DNA from: Pseudomonas rhizoryzae
GTDB taxonomy: Bacteria; Pseudomonadota; Gammaproteobacteria; Pseudomonadales; Pseudomonadaceae
Direction of reading: 5' to 3'
Assembly (NCBI RefSeq): GCF_005250615.1
Contig: NZ_SULM01000003.1
Coordinates: forward strand, 186,001 to 250,000
Length of the DNA stretch: 64,000 bases
The stretch's first letter is position 1. Each line of letters opens with the position of its first letter. Shown here one piece after another: positions 1 to 9,715 of the stretch. The notes beneath the pieces were generated by a model. The model saw nothing but the letters and a program-made list of their open reading frames with translations. It had not been told where the DNA came from and did not search any database. The position numbers and the translations under genes are program-made.

Positions 1-615
1 CGCGAGGCCTGTCGGTTCGGTCCGCGAAACAAGAGCTGCAAACGCAATAGTTACTGGACGTCTGGCCGTCCAGCGGACCGCCGATTCGACCCAAGGGGGT
101 GAGTGGCGATCCGCGATCCGCCTGGTAACCAAAGGCAGCGGCACCCAGGGTGTCAGCTGTAAAACGACAACCGCTCCGGACCTTGCGGGCGGCACCTGAT
201 TCCTGAAGATTGTGTGCAGGATGGAGATGCACAACCAGCGTATCGCGTAGCCTGACAGTACGCCTGCAGCCCGCTTCGCGCCAAGCTTCGGCCAAGGTGA
301 CGATCGCAGGTGGAAGCCTCATGGCCAACGGCCGATGCTCCAACCCAGCGACACCTGACACGAATCCCGCGACGACCCGGCTGCACGAGCCTTTCGGCTG
401 TCACGCCCGCACCGTACCTGGTTGATTCCTCCTTCTGCGGAGCTGCAAAGGCAGTCGCTCAAGCGCCTGCAGGAGACGTAGTCGCGGCGTGGCTCTGACC
501 TCGCTGCTGGACACGAAGGCCGGATCCATACCGGCTTCGATACGACCCCGTGCACCCTTCTCTTGAATCCTGTTGCCACCACGCGGGCCGAGAGCCCGGA
601 ACGTAGTGGTATTAC
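1..615 (+). promoter_or_regulatory. rne upstream region and probable long 5' leader
   Basis: No convincing gene is seen here: the short reading frames lack ribosome sites and recognisable products. Enterobacterial rne has a long leader whose stem-loops are cut by RNase E to feed back on its own expression, and the size of this region suggests the same. Visible structures include a 7-bp stem (CTGGACG/CGTCCAG, 54-73) and a larger hairpin just before the start codon. I could not place a promoter with confidence. In P. aeruginosa the gene divergent from rne is, as I recall, rluC; it would lie just outside this window. Confidence 0.45.
576..609 (+). promoter_or_regulatory. Hairpin directly upstream of the rne start codon
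   Basis: The outer arms CCAC-ACG and CGT-GTGG pair with one bulged base each side, and the inner GGGC/GCCC closes a small loop. The structure ends 6 nt before the ATG, and no clear Shine-Dalgarno stands between them. It could control ribosome access or be an RNase E-sensitive leader element. The pairing is seen in the sequence; the function is inferred. Confidence 0.35.
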
Positions 616-3600
616 ATGAAAAGAATGCTCATCAATGCGACCCAGCCCGAGGAATTGCGGGTTGCCTTGGTCGACGGTCAACGTCTGTTCGACCTGGACA
701 TCGAGTCCGGCGCCCGCGAACAGAAGAAGGCCAACATCTATAAAGGCCGCATCACCCGCATCGAACCCAGCCTGGAAGCCGCCTTCGTCGACTTCGGCGC
801 CGACCGCCACGGCTTCCTCCCGTTGAAGGAAATTTCCCGGGAGTACTTCAAGAAGAACCCGGAAGGTCGCGTCAACATCAAGGAAGTGCTCTCCGAAGGC
901 CAGGAAGTAGTCGTCCAGGTCGAAAAGGAAGAGCGTGGCAACAAGGGCGCCGCCCTGACTACCTTCATCAGCCTCGCCGGCCGCTACCTGGTGCTGATGC
1001 CCAACAATCCCCGTGCCGGCGGTATCTCTCGCCGCATCGAGGGCGAAGAGCGCAACGAACTGCGTGAAGCCCTGAACGGCCTCGACGCTCCCGGCGACAT
1101 GGGCCTGATCGTCCGCACCGCCGGCCTGGGTCGTAGCACCGAAGAACTGCAGTGGGACCTCGACTACCTGCTGCAACTCTGGTCCGCCATCACCGAAGCC
1201 TCGGGCGAGCGCAAGGGCCCCTTCCTGATCTATCAGGAAAGCAACGTCATCATCCGCGCCATCCGCGACTACCTGCGCCAGGACATCGGCGAGGTCTTGA
1301 TCGACAGCGTCGAAGCCCAGGAAGAAGCCCTGAGCTTCATCCGCCAGGTGATGCCGCAGTACGCCAGCAAGATCAAGCTGTACCAGGACAGTGTCCCGCT
1401 GTTCAATCGCTTCCAGATCGAAAGCCAGATCGAGACCGCCTTCCAGCGCGAAGTGAAGCTGCCGTCGGGCGGCTCCATCGTCATCGACCCCACCGAAGCC
1501 CTGGTCTCCATCGACATCAACTCGGCGCGCGCCACCAAGGGCGGCGACATCGAGGAAACCGCCCTGCAGACCAACCTGGAAGCGGCCGAGGAAATCGCCC
1601 GCCAGCTGCGCCTGCGTGACATCGGCGGCCTGATCGTCATCGACTTCATCGACATGACCCCGGTGAAGAACCAGCGCGCCGTGGAAGACCGCGTCCGCGA
1701 GGCCCTGGAAGCCGACCGCGCCCGCGTGCAGATCGGCCGCATCTCGCGCTTCGGCCTGCTGGAAATGTCCCGCCAGCGCCTGCGCCCTTCCCTGCGCGAA
1801 ACCAGCGGCATCGTCTGCCCGCGCTGCAACGGCCAGGGCATCATCCGCGACGTGGAATCCCTGTCGCTGGCCATCCTGCGCCTGATCGAAGAAGAAGCCC
1901 TGAAGGATCGCACCGCCGAGGTGCGTGCCCATGTGCCGATCCAGGTAGCGTCCTTCCTGCTCAACGAGAAGCGCAACAGCATCACCAAGATCGAGCTGCG
2001 CACCCGCGTCCGCATCATCATCCTGCCGGACGACCACATCGAGACCCCGCACTTCGAAGTGCAGCGCCTGCGCGATGACAACCCCGAGCTGCTCAACAGC
2101 CAGTCCAGCTACGAGATGGCCAACACCGAAGCCGAAGAGGTGCTGCCGGTCAGCTCCACCCGCACCCTGGTACGCCAGGAAGCGGCAGTGAAGGTAGCGC
2201 CCGAGCGTGCACCGGCTCCCGTGTCCACCACCGCCGAAGTCGTGACCCCGGCAGCGCCCGTGGCCGCCAAACCCGCAGCGGAACCCAACCTGTTCAAGGG
2301 CCTGGTCAAGTCCCTGGTCAGCCTGTTCGCCGGCAAGACCGAAGAGCAGCCCCTGGCCAACAAGACCGCGACCACGCCGGAAACCACCAAGAGCAGCGAC
2401 GAGCAACGCCGTCAGGACGAGCGCCGTAACGGTCGCCAGCAGAATCGCCGCCGCGAAGGCCGTCGCGATGACGAGCGCAAGCCGCGCGAAGAGCGTCAGC
2501 CCCGCGCCGAACGTGGTGAGCGTAGCGAACGCCCGGCGCGTGAAGAGCGCAAGCCGCGTGAAGAGCGTCAGCCTCGCGAAGACCGTCAACCGCGTGAAGA
2601 GCGTGCCTCCCGCGAAGAGCGTCAACCTCGCGAGGAGCGCCAGCCCCGTGAAGAGCGCGCCAATCGCGAAGAACGCCAGCCGCGTGAGGAGCGTCAACCC
2701 CGCGAAGAGCGTGCTAGCCGTGAAGAGCGCCAGCCGCGCGAAGAGCGTCAACCCCGTGAGGAGCGCGCCGTTCGCGAAGAGCGTCAGCCCCGTGAAGAAC
2801 GTCAACCCAGCGAAGAACGTCTGAGCGCCGAAGAGCGTCCGGCTCGCGAGGAGCGTCAGCCGCGTGAGGAGCGTAAGCCCCGCGAAGAGCGTCAGCCGCG
2901 TGAAGAGCGCAAGGCCCGCGAAGAGCGTCAGGCAGCGGCCAGCGCCGAAGAGCTGAACGAAGAAGAAGTACTGGAAGGTAACGACGAGCTGGAAGAAGGC
3001 GAAGAGCGTCCGCGTCGCCGTTCCCGCGGTCAGCGCCGTCGCAGCAACCGCCGTGAGCGTCAGCGTGATGCCAATGGCAACTTCATCGAAGGCGACGAGC
3101 AGAGCGAAGCGGGCACCGATTCCTCTGTTGCGCCAGCAGCCGTTGCCCTGGGCACCGCCGTGGTGGTCAGCGAGAGCGTGACTGCCATCGCCACCCAGGA
3201 AGAGGTACGTGAAACTCGCCACCAGGAACCGGCCCCCACTGCCGACACCCCTGCTGCCGAAGCCGCTCAGGAAACTGCCGCAGTGCAACCCGCTGGCGAA
3301 GCTCCTGCCCAACCGGAAATCCTCACGCCCAACGTGAGCCAGCTGCAGGATGAGCGCGCACCGCACCAGGAAGTCGAGATCGCCGCTCCAGCCGCCGAGC
3401 AGACCGCACCCGTTGCAGCGACTGCCGCCATCCCTGCAGCTCCGGTCGAAGCGGAAGCAGCAGAGCCGGCCGTAGGTCGTGCCTCCAACGACCCGCGCGA
3501 GCGTCGTCGTCGTGAGCGACTGGAACGTGAAGCCGAAGCCGCCCGCGCCAAGCAGGCCGAGCAGGCAGCTCAGGCACCCGCCCTGGGCGCCATCGCTGAA

Positions 3601-3909
3601 ACCGAGGAAACCTTCGCGACCGCAGCGGTTGGCACCGTCGAGCCGCAGCCGGTAGTCGTCGAGTCCGAGCCCGCCCCGGTAGCAGAGGCAACGCCTGCGG
3701 TCGAAGCGGAATCGGCACCCATCGTGGTCGAGCAACCTGCCGAGCTCGCACAGAGCGTTGTGCAGGAAGAAGCAGCCCCTGCCGCTCCTGCCAGCACGGA
3801 GCTCGCAACCGACGAGACCCACAAGCCCGACGCAGTGAAAGAGGACGAGCTCGCTCAGTCCGAGTTCGACCGCAAGCGTGAAGAGTCGCGGGAAAACCAT
3901 CCCCGCTGA
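616..3909 (+). CDS. rne: Ribonuclease E
   Basis: Essential single-strand endoribonuclease and scaffold of the RNA degradosome; it acts in mRNA turnover and in rRNA, tRNA and sRNA processing. The N-terminal half (about residues 1-510) is the conserved catalytic part. It has an S1 domain, the metal-binding aspartates D300 (SIDIN) and D343 (VIDF), equivalent to E. coli D303 and D346, and the zinc-link motif CPRC at C401/C404. The C-terminal half is low-complexity: an amphipathic stretch near [16 protein letters not shown] (possible membrane anchor), a long REER-type arginine/glutamate repeat, acidic and Ala/Pro-rich segments, and an NDPRERRRR motif near the end. My recollection is that P. aeruginosa work links REER repeats and an NDPR motif to RNA/RhlB and PNPase contacts; I could not check this. 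The 1097-residue length is normal for Pseudomonas. A strong terminator follows. Confidence 0.97.
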   Translation: MKRMLINATQPEELRVALVDGQRLFDLDIESGAREQKKANIYKGRITRIEPSLEAAFVDFGADRHGFLPLKEISREYFKKNPEGRVNIKEVLSEGQEVVVQVEKEERGNKGAALTTFISLAGRYLVLMPNNPRAGGISRRIEGEERNELREALNGLDAPGDMGLIVRTAGLGRSTEELQWDLDYLLQLWSAITEASGERKGPFLIYQESNVIIRAIRDYLRQDIGEVLIDSVEAQEEALSFIRQVMPQYASKIKLYQDSVPLFNRFQIESQIETAFQREVKLPSGGSIVIDPTEALVSIDINSARATKGGDIEETALQTNLEAAEEIARQLRLRDIGGLIVIDFIDMTPVKNQRAVEDRVREALEADRARVQIGRISRFGLLEMSRQRLRPSLRETSGIVCPRCNGQGIIRDVESLSLAILRLIEEEALKDRTAEVRAHVPIQVASFLLNEKRNSITKIELRTRVRIIILPDDHIETPHFEVQRLRDDNPELLNSQSSYEMANTEAEEVLPVSSTRTLVRQEAAVKVAPERAPAPVSTTAEVVTPAAPVAAKPAAEPNLFKGLVKSLVSLFAGKTEEQPLANKTATTPETTKSSDEQRRQDERRNGRQQNRRREGRRDDERKPREERQPRAERGERSERPAREERKPREERQPREDRQPREERASREERQPREERQPREERANREERQPREERQPREERASREERQPREERQPREERAVREERQPREERQPSEERLSAEERPAREERQPREERKPREERQPREERKAREERQAAASAEELNEEEVLEGNDELEEGEERPRRRSRGQRRRSNRRERQRDANGNFIEGDEQSEAGTDSSVAPAAVALGTAVVVSESVTAIATQEEVRETRHQEPAPTADTPAAEAAQETAAVQPAGEAPAQPEILTPNVSQLQDERAPHQEVEIAAPAAEQTAPVAATAAIPAAPVEAEAAEPAVGRASNDPRERRRRERLEREAEAARAKQAEQAAQAPALGAIAETEETFATAAVGTVEPQPVVVESEPAPVAEATPAVEAESAPIVVEQPAELAQSVVQEEAAPAAPASTELATDETHKPDAVKEDELAQSEFDRKREESRENHPR
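2485..2937 (+). repeat. In-frame REER hexapeptide repeat in rne
   Basis: The coding sequence repeats an 18-nt unit encoding REER plus two variable residues (QP, KP, AS, AN, AV). In the middle, three hexapeptides form an 18-residue (54-nt) higher-order unit (REERAx then two REERQP), repeated four times with only the residue after A changing. Synonymous codons differ between copies, so this is not a very recent duplication. Confidence 0.85.
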
Positions 3910-3924
3910 TTCCTGACGCGAATT

Positions 3925-3950
3925 AAAAAGGGCGCTTCGGCGCCCTTTTT
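3925..3950 (+). terminator. Rho-independent terminator of rne
   Basis: Perfect GGGCGC/GCGCCC stem closed by a TTCG tetraloop, with a run of A before it and five T after it, 15 nt past the rne stop codon. The flanking A and T tracts would let it work in either direction. Confidence 0.93.
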
Positions 3951-4040
3951 CATACCCGGAATTCGCGGTGGCGTCTCGCCCTCAACGGCACTATCAAGCG
4001 GGCCCATGCCCTCCCCTGGCACCCCAAGCTCATTGACGCC

Positions 4041-4470
4041 AGGAGCCGGCGCTGAGCACAGCGAAGCAGCAGTCCCCAGTGCAGAGACTGCCCGTTGGGC
4101 TTCGGCGGTAGAGCTGCCTCAACCCAACCTACGTGACCTAGGTGCAATACCGTAGGTTGGCGCTGAGCAACGCGAAGCCCAACAGCCCCCAGTGTGGACT
4201 ACCTGTTGGGCTTCGGCGGTGGAGCTGCCTCAACCCAACCTACGCGGCCCAGGTGAAACACCCTGGGTTGGTGCTGAGCGCAGCGAAGCCCAACAGCCCC
4301 AGGTGCGGACTGCCTGTTGGGCTTCGGCGGTGGAGCTGCCTCAACCCAACCTACGCGGCCCAGGTTAAACACCCTGGGTTGGCGCTGAGCGCAGCGAAGC
4401 CCAGCAGCCCCAGGCGTGAACTGCCTGTGACGATGGGGCCGCCTCGACCCAATCTATGCGGCTCGTGCTG
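4041..4470. repeat. Four tandem 111-bp extragenic repeats
   Basis: The landmark GCTGAGC recurs at about 4052, 4163, 4274 and 4385, an exact 111-bp period. Copies 2 and 3 are nearly identical; copy 1 and the end of copy 4 are degenerate. Each unit holds inverted arms (CGAAGCCCAACAG with CTGTTGGGCTTCG, and GGTTGG with CCAACC), so each can fold into a stem-loop. 111 bp is 37 codons, so one frame stays open through the array. It has no ribosome site, and related palindromes at 28.8-29.1 kb are clearly non-coding. Confidence 0.85.
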
Positions 4471-4485
4471 AAAAATCACAGGCAT

Positions 4486-4516
4486 AAAAAAACCCAGCCA
4501 TTTGGCTGGGTTTTTC
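4486..4516 (-). terminator. Terminator of rplM-rpsI
   Basis: On the minus strand a CCCAGCC/GGCTGGG stem with a 4-nt loop is followed by a run of T, 18 nt beyond the rpsI stop codon. An A tract on the other side makes it potentially bidirectional. Confidence 0.9.
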
Positions 4517-4533
4517 GAGCGTATCCCGAAGGA

Positions 4534-4926
4534 TTAACGCTTGGAGTACTGCGGACGCTTACGCGCTTTGCGCAGACCGACTTTCTTACGCTCGACTTCA
4601 CGGGCGTCACGAGTGACGTAACCGGCTTTGCGCAGGGAGCTGCGGTAGCCTTCGTCGTACTCGATCAGAGCGCGGGTGATGCCGTGACGGATGGCACCGG
4701 CCTGGCCGCTTACACCACCGCCAGCGACGGTAACGTAGACGTCGAACTTCTCCAGGGTCTCGGTCAGCTCGAGGGGCTGACGGACGACCATGCGCGCGGT
4801 TTCGCGGCCGAAGAAGGTATCCAGGGTGCGATCGTTGATGGAGATCTTGCCAGTGCCCGGACGGAGGAAGACACGAGCGGTGGCAGTCTTACGACGGCCG
4901 GTACCGTAATTTTGAGTTGCCGACAT
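4534..4926 (-). CDS. rpsI: 30S ribosomal protein S9
   Basis: Small-subunit protein whose C-terminal tail reaches toward the P-site tRNA. The 130-residue product has the S9 hallmarks: N-terminal [13 protein letters not shown], the [15 protein letters not shown] segment and the invariant basic C-terminus ending SKR. It lies 15 nt downstream of rplM in the usual L13-S9 operon, with a terminator just after it. Confidence 0.98.
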   Translation of the reverse strand: MSATQNYGTGRRKTATARVFLRPGTGKISINDRTLDTFFGRETARMVVRQPLELTETLEKFDVYVTVAGGGVSGQAGAIRHGITRALIEYDEGYRSSLRKAGYVTRDAREVERKKVGLRKARKRPQYSKR

Positions 4927-4941
4927 GTTCTACTATCCCGA

Positions 4942-5370
4942 TTAAAACTTGAGTTCTTGGGGCTGCTGAGCGGTGTGCGGATGGTTCGCACCCTTGTACA
5001 CCTTGAGCTTGCGATACATGTCGCGGCCCAGCGGGTTCTTCGGCAGCATACCCTTGACGGCGGTCTCGATGACGCGCTCGGGAGCACGGGCGATCAGCTT
5101 TTCGAAGTTGATCGACTTGATGCCACCCGGGAAACCGGAGTGATGGTAGTACATTTTGTCGGTAGTCTTGGCACCGGTCACCCGAACCTGCTCGGCGTTG
5201 ATGACGACGATGTAGTCGCCGGTGTCAACGTGAGGGGTGTATTCGGGCTTGTGCTTGCCACGCAGGCGAGTGGCGATTTCAGTAGCCAGACGACCCAGAG
5301 TCTGGCCAGCAGCGTCGACGACGTACCAGTCGCGCTTAACGGTTTCCGGTTTTGCGGTGAAAGTTTTCAT
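4942..5370 (-). CDS. rplM: 50S ribosomal protein L13
   Basis: Early-assembling 23S rRNA-binding protein of the large subunit. The 142 residues match L13 in length and motifs: the start [20 protein letters not shown], the GD/Y-I-V-V-I-N core, [10 protein letters not shown], and MLPKNPLGR. It is the first gene of the rplM-rpsI operon. A good sigma-70-type promoter lies about 40 nt upstream. The short leader carries a GGCCT/AGGCC stem; L13 represses its own operon in E. coli, but I see no proof of that here. Confidence 0.98.
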   Translation of the reverse strand: MKTFTAKPETVKRDWYVVDAAGQTLGRLATEIATRLRGKHKPEYTPHVDTGDYIVVINAEQVRVTGAKTTDKMYYHHSGFPGGIKSINFEKLIARAPERVIETAVKGMLPKNPLGRDMYRKLKVYKGANHPHTAQQPQELKF

Positions 5371-5411
5371 TCTCTATGGCCTCAGAGGCCGCCCTGGTAA
5401 AAAGACGGCAA

Positions 5412-5440
5412 ATTCTACACAACAGTGCAACCCCAGACAA
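5412..5440 (-). promoter_or_regulatory. Promoter of rplM-rpsI
   Basis: On the minus strand TTGTCT (-35) and TAGAAT (-10) are separated by exactly 17 nt, and the -10 ends about 40 nt before the rplM ATG. Spacing and position fit the housekeeping sigma factor. Confidence 0.7.
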
Positions 5441-5576
5441 GTCAGGGGCAGCCGGAAACAGACGCTCTTCGGGGGCTCGGGTCGGCGTCCGCTACGGCGA
5501 TCTCGGCAGGCTTAGGCATCCCCCGCCAAGAAAGCTGCGGCATGATACCCGCTCAGGACGAAAAAGCAACCGAAAA

Positions 5577-6278
5577 CTAGAAAGAAAACAGCGCCTGGGT
5601 GGCCACCGAACCCTGGCGACGCGAGGCCAGGTGATCTGCCAGACGAGTCGGCTCAGGCAGGCGATGGCGCTTGACGCATGCCATGACCAGCCTGGGCGCG
5701 CTGACCAGGCTGACCCGGTGACCGGGCGAGACGATCAGTGGCTTCACCCTGTCCTTGCTGCGTAGCACCGTGCCGATCACCGAACCCTCACGATCCAGCA
5801 GGTCGACCTGGCTGCCACGGGTTTCGGCCAGATCGGCGTGATGACCGGTGAGTATTTTCTTGGCGACACCGATGGTCGGCAGACCGGTGACCACGCCCAG
5901 ATGGGCGGCGATGCCCAGTCGCCGAGGGTGGGCGATGCCATGGCCATCGCAGAACACCAGATCGGGGGTTTCCGGCAATTCTTCCAGGGCTTGGAGCAGC
6001 GCCGGTAGTTCGCGAAAGGACAGCAGGCCCGGCACATAGGGCATCACGGTGGGGATGCGGGCGATGGCGTGGGCCAACGGCTGCAAGGTGTCGGCATCCA
6101 GCAAGACGGCCACCGCGCGGGTGATCGCGCCGCCCTCCTCGAAGCCTACGTCGACGCCGGCGTAGTGCCGTGGCGCGCCGAAGTCGTCGTCCAAGAGAAC
6201 TTGCTTGGCCAGTTGCTTTTGCAGGATGCGCGCCTGGGCGGGCGAGCCGTCCCATTCGGCGAAGGGATCGGAATTCAC
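5577..6278 (-). CDS. nfi: Endonuclease V (deoxyinosine 3'-endonuclease)
   Basis: DNA-repair nuclease that cuts the second phosphodiester bond 3' of deoxyinosine and so starts removal of deaminated adenine. Family motifs are present in order: AGVDVGF with the first catalytic Asp, [10 protein letters not shown] with the catalytic Glu, and [15 protein letters not shown] with the next Asp. I chose the GTG start at 6278 because a strong Shine-Dalgarno, GGGAGGT (6283-6289), sits 4 nt before it. The frame is open to a TTG at 6320, but that start has no ribosome site. The product is 233 residues, normal for Nfi. It lies between the rplM promoter and zapE and reads in the same direction. Confidence 0.93.
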   Translation of the reverse strand: MNSDPFAEWDGSPAQARILQKQLAKQVLLDDDFGAPRHYAGVDVGFEEGGAITRAVAVLLDADTLQPLAHAIARIPTVMPYVPGLLSFRELPALLQALEELPETPDLVFCDGHGIAHPRRLGIAAHLGVVTGLPTIGVAKKILTGHHADLAETRGSQVDLLDREGSVIGTVLRSKDRVKPLIVSPGHRVSLVSAPRLVMACVKRHRLPEPTRLADHLASRRQGSVATQALFSF

Positions 6279-6332
6279 ACGTACCTCCCGAAAACCTGGG
6301 TCAAAGGATTGATCCTTCAACCCGGGCAGGGT

Positions 6333-7427
6333 TCAGGGCTTGTGCGGACGGGCCAGGTATTCGTGGGACTGCATTTCCAGCAGGCGGCTGAGGGTGCGCT
6401 GGAATTCGAACTCCAGGCGGCCACCGGAATAGAGATCCTTGAGCTCGACTTCGGCGGACAGGATCAGCTTGACCTGGCGATCGTAGAATTCGTCGACCAG
6501 GTTGATGAAACGTCGCGCCATGTCGTCCTTGAGCGCATCCATCCGCTCGACATTGGAAACCAGCACGGTCTGGAAGATCTTGCCCAGCTCGATGTAGTCG
6601 TTCTGGCTGCGCGGGCCGTCGCAGAGCGCGCGGAAGTCGAACCAGGCGACGTCCTCGCAGGTGCGGCGGGCGCGGATCTCGCGATTCTCGATCATCAGCG
6701 GTACGTCTTCGCACAGATCGGTGCACTCGACGGTGAGCGAGCGGAAGCTCTTGGCCATCGCCGCCTCGACTTCGTCGCTCAACGGATAGTGGTAGAGCTG
6801 CGCCTGTTCCAGGGCGCGCAGGCGATAGTCGACGCCGCTGTCGACGTTGACGATCTCGGTGTGCTCCTTGAGCAGGGCGATGGCCGGCAGGAAGCGCGCG
6901 CGCTGCAGACCGTCCTTGTAGAGGCCGTCGGGCACGATGTTGGAGGTAGCGACCAAGCTCACGCCGTTCTTGAACAGCTCTTCGAGCAGAGTCGCCAGGA
7001 TCATGGCGTCGGTGATGTCGGAGACGAAGAATTCGTCGAAGCAGATCACCCGCGCCTCGTCGGCGAAGCGCCGGGCGATGATGGTCAGGGGATTCTTCTC
7101 GCCCTTGAGGGTCCGCAGCTCTTCGTGGACCCGCTTCATGAAGCGGTGGAAGTGGGTGCGCATCTTCTGCTTGAACGGCAGGGCGTCGTAGAAGGTATCG
7201 ACCAGATAGGTCTTGCCACGCCCTACCCCGCCCCAGAAATACAGTCCCTTGATCGGCGTGACCGTCTTGCGCCCGAGCAGTTTGCCGAACAGGCCGCCCT
7301 TGGCGGCGGGCTCGGCGAGCAAGTCGTCATAGAGCCGCTGCAGATGGCGGACGGCCTCTTCCTGGGCGGCATCGTAGAAAAACTCCGGGCGCTTGAGGTC
7401 GGCCTGGTAACGCTCGAGGGGGGTCAT
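6333..7427 (-). CDS. zapE: Cell division protein ZapE (AFG1-like ATPase)
   Basis: AFG1/YhcM-family P-loop ATPase; in E. coli ZapE acts on FtsZ at the constricting ring under stress. The 364-residue protein has Walker A at GGVGRGKT, Walker B at VICFDEFFV and a TSN sensor at LVATSNIVPD. I start at the ATG at 7427 (MTPLERYQADL), the family's normal N-terminus. The longer in-frame extension to 7490 looks non-coding. Zap-trpS-S9/L13 neighbourhood is common in pseudomonads. Confidence 0.93.
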   Translation of the reverse strand: MTPLERYQADLKRPEFFYDAAQEEAVRHLQRLYDDLLAEPAAKGGLFGKLLGRKTVTPIKGLYFWGGVGRGKTYLVDTFYDALPFKQKMRTHFHRFMKRVHEELRTLKGEKNPLTIIARRFADEARVICFDEFFVSDITDAMILATLLEELFKNGVSLVATSNIVPDGLYKDGLQRARFLPAIALLKEHTEIVNVDSGVDYRLRALEQAQLYHYPLSDEVEAAMAKSFRSLTVECTDLCEDVPLMIENREIRARRTCEDVAWFDFRALCDGPRSQNDYIELGKIFQTVLVSNVERMDALKDDMARRFINLVDEFYDRQVKLILSAEVELKDLYSGGRLEFEFQRTLSRLLEMQSHEYLARPHKP

Positions 7428-7511
7428 GGCGGCTTCTGGTCGGGTGGAAAAAAGGGTGGTCACTGTAATGGCGGTCCCTGGCGTTGACAACGCCGGGGAC
7501 CGCAGGTGCCG

Positions 7512-8861
7512 TCAGCCTTCGGCTAATTGCGCCAGAGCGATGCGAGTGCGCTCGATCAAGGCATCGCGCGCGGCGGGCGAGTCGCCAGGGACGCCCTCGG
7601 CGACGACCTGATCGTCCAGCAGCAGCTGGAAGCCATTGCCCTCTCCCGCCACGACACTGGCCGGCGTGGTGACCAACTGCTTGCTGGTGATACCGGCGGT
7701 CTTGGCCTCGGCGAAGGGGATCGAGAGCGCCAGTTCGGTGCCGTCGCCATCGAGCAGGCGGAAGCGGAAGCTGCCATCGTTCTCGCGGAAGCTGACGAAT
7801 CGAGCGGTCTTGCTGGCCTTTTTCTTGGTGGCACCGGTAGCGACCTGGGTCTTGAGCGAGCGCAGGCCCACGGCTTCGCGCAGTTCGCCGAGGAAGGGCG
7901 TGGCGTAGCGGCGGGCCTTGGCGGCGCCGGCCAGCAGGATGTCTTCCAGGTCATCGGGACGGGCGATCAGCGCGGCATAGCGCTCGCGGGCTTCGCCCAG
8001 TTCGGCGTCGAGCAACTCGAAGAGCTGGCCCTTGGCCTCGCCCCAGGCCAGGCCGCCAAGCAGGGCTTCGCGGAAGGCCGCGCTCTGCTCGGGCGTGGCG
8101 AAGGCCTGGTAGAGGGTGAAGAGATGGGCGCTGTCCGGGTCCTTGGGCTCACCGGGCAGGCGCGAGTCGGTGACGATCCGGGCGATGGCGTCCTTGAGCT
8201 GCTTGGCACTGCCGAACAACGGGATGGTGTTGTCGTAGCTCTTGGACATCTTGCGGCCGTCGAGGCCGGGCAAGGTGGAGACGCTTTCCTCGATGACCGC
8301 CTCGGGCAGGGCGAAGTAGTCGCGGCCATTGCCGAACAGGTGGTTGAAGCGCTGGCCGATGTCGCGGGCCATTTCCACGTGCTGGATCTGGTCACGACCG
8401 ACCGGCACGCGCAGGGCGTTGAACATGAGGATGTCCGCCGCCATCAGGACCGGGTAGCTGTAGAGACCCATGGTGACCCCGGCATCGGGATCCTCGCCCT
8501 GCTCGAGGTTGCGGTCGACCGCAGCCTTGTAGGCGTGGGCTCGGTTGAGCAGGCCCTTGCCGGCAACGCAGGTGAGCAGCCAGGTCAGCTCGGGAATCTC
8601 GGGGATGTCGGACTGGCGATAGAAGGTCACCCGCTCCGGATCCAGGCCGCTCGCCAGCCAGGTGGCGGCGATCTCCAGGCGCGAGCGCTGGATGCGCGCG
8701 GGGTCGTCGCACTTGATCAGGGCGTGGTAGTCGGCGAGGAAATAGAAGGAGTCGGCGTCAGGGGCCAGGCTGGCACGGATGGCGGGACGGATGGCCCCGG
8801 CGTAGTTGCCCAGGTGCGGGGTACCGGTGGTGGTGATGCCAGTGAGGATGCGAGTGGTCAT
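7512..8861 (-). CDS. trpS: Tryptophanyl-tRNA synthetase with C-terminal extension
   Basis: Class I synthetase charging tRNA-Trp. It has the HIGH-equivalent TPHLGNYAG near the N-terminus, the [14 protein letters not shown] segment and KMSKSYDN. At 449 residues it is about 115 longer than E. coli TrpS. The extra C-terminal domain begins after the catalytic core with a Lys-rich linker ([10 protein letters not shown]), and continues into [21 protein letters not shown], which resembles DUF1508/YegP-like modules. I recall this long form as usual in Pseudomonas. The gap to zapE is about 80 nt. Confidence 0.96.
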   Translation of the reverse strand: MTTRILTGITTTGTPHLGNYAGAIRPAIRASLAPDADSFYFLADYHALIKCDDPARIQRSRLEIAATWLASGLDPERVTFYRQSDIPEIPELTWLLTCVAGKGLLNRAHAYKAAVDRNLEQGEDPDAGVTMGLYSYPVLMAADILMFNALRVPVGRDQIQHVEMARDIGQRFNHLFGNGRDYFALPEAVIEESVSTLPGLDGRKMSKSYDNTIPLFGSAKQLKDAIARIVTDSRLPGEPKDPDSAHLFTLYQAFATPEQSAAFREALLGGLAWGEAKGQLFELLDAELGEARERYAALIARPDDLEDILLAGAAKARRYATPFLGELREAVGLRSLKTQVATGATKKKASKTARFVSFRENDGSFRFRLLDGDGTELALSIPFAEAKTAGITSKQLVTTPASVVAGEGNGFQLLLDDQVVAEGVPGDSPAARDALIERTRIALAQLAEG

Positions 8862-8894
8862 GGAGGCGCTGGGAATCCGAGAGACTAACGAGGG

Positions 8895-9530
8895 TCAGGC
8901 CTGCAGGCGGGGCAGGACCAGATCTTTGAGTTCGACGAGTTTGCCATGAAAGAAATGGCTACACTCGGGAACGCGGAGTAGTTCGTGAGGCTGTTCGAGG
9001 GCGGCGGACCAGGCGTAGACCCGCTCGGGAGTCACCACCTCGTCGGCCTCGGGTTGGATGACAGTGAGACGCGCCTGGGTGGGCAGACGCCCATCGACCG
9101 AAAAGCGCTCCACCGGGGGCGCCAGCATGAACAGGCTCGCCACCGACACACCTTCGGCTTCGAGTCGACCACCCAGGCAGGCGGCCACGCAGGAGCCAAA
9201 GGAGAAGCCGCAGAGGATCAGCGGCAGGTCGGGATGGCGTTCGCGCAACCAGGCCACGGCCGCCGCGGCGTCGTCGATCTCGCCTTCGCCGCCGGCATGC
9301 GTACCGGTGCTGGCACCGACGCCGCGGAAGTTGAATCTGAGGGTGGCCTGACCCGCATCGCGGGCGATGCGCTGCAGGGTGGCGACCACCTTGTTCTGCA
9401 TGGCGCCGCCGTGGAGCGGATGGGGATGGCAGAGCAGCACCGCGCCGGTGGGTTCGGCCGGGCTCTGGTACAGGGCTTCCAGAGTGCCCGCGGGGCCCTC
9501 CAGCAGCAGGGATTCTTCACGGGCTGACAC
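8895..9530 (-). CDS. Alpha/beta hydrolase, serine esterase type
   Basis: Cytosolic alpha/beta hydrolase of the family found next to trpS in Pseudomonas; substrate unknown. Visible features are the oxyanion-region HPHPLHGG, the nucleophile elbow GFSFGS, an acid at PEADEVV and the catalytic His in ECSHFFHG. I chose the GTG start at 9530 (VSAREES) because GGAG lies 6 nt upstream; the frame remains open to an ATG at 9569 without a ribosome site. It lies about 30 nt upstream of trpS and probably shares its transcript. Confidence 0.85.
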   Translation of the reverse strand: MSAREESLLLEGPAGTLEALYQSPAEPTGAVLLCHPHPLHGGAMQNKVVATLQRIARDAGQATLRFNFRGVGASTGTHAGGEGEIDDAAAAVAWLRERHPDLPLILCGFSFGSCVAACLGGRLEAEGVSVASLFMLAPPVERFSVDGRLPTQARLTVIQPEADEVVTPERVYAWSAALEQPHELLRVPECSHFFHGKLVELKDLVLPRLQA

Positions 9531-9715
9531 GCTTGACTCCGTGACCCCGGACGAACAGTGCTCATCCAAGGAGTTGATTTTGATAGGGTCGATCCTGCGC
9601 GATGCCTGAGTGCGGGGTATGATGGCGTCAAGCGAATGGCAGATGACGCAACCCAGTGTACAGGCTCGCGGGTCTGCCGTTACCGTAAAGCAAAGCCGCT
9701 CATAGAGGAAGTTTC

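Noticed and set aside
319-3900. 1193-codon open frame antisense to rne
   Set aside because: It mirrors rne codon for codon; GC-rich codon bias and the REER repeat keep the opposite frame open. The product is low-complexity with no domain or ribosome site.
4041-4470. CRISPR array
   Set aside because: The whole 111-bp unit repeats, with no short constant repeat separated by unique spacers, and there are no cas genes.
4142-4471. 109-residue repetitive protein across the 111-bp array
   Set aside because: The frame stays open only because 111 is a multiple of three. There is no ribosome site, and the same DNA motifs at 28.8-29.1 kb are non-coding.
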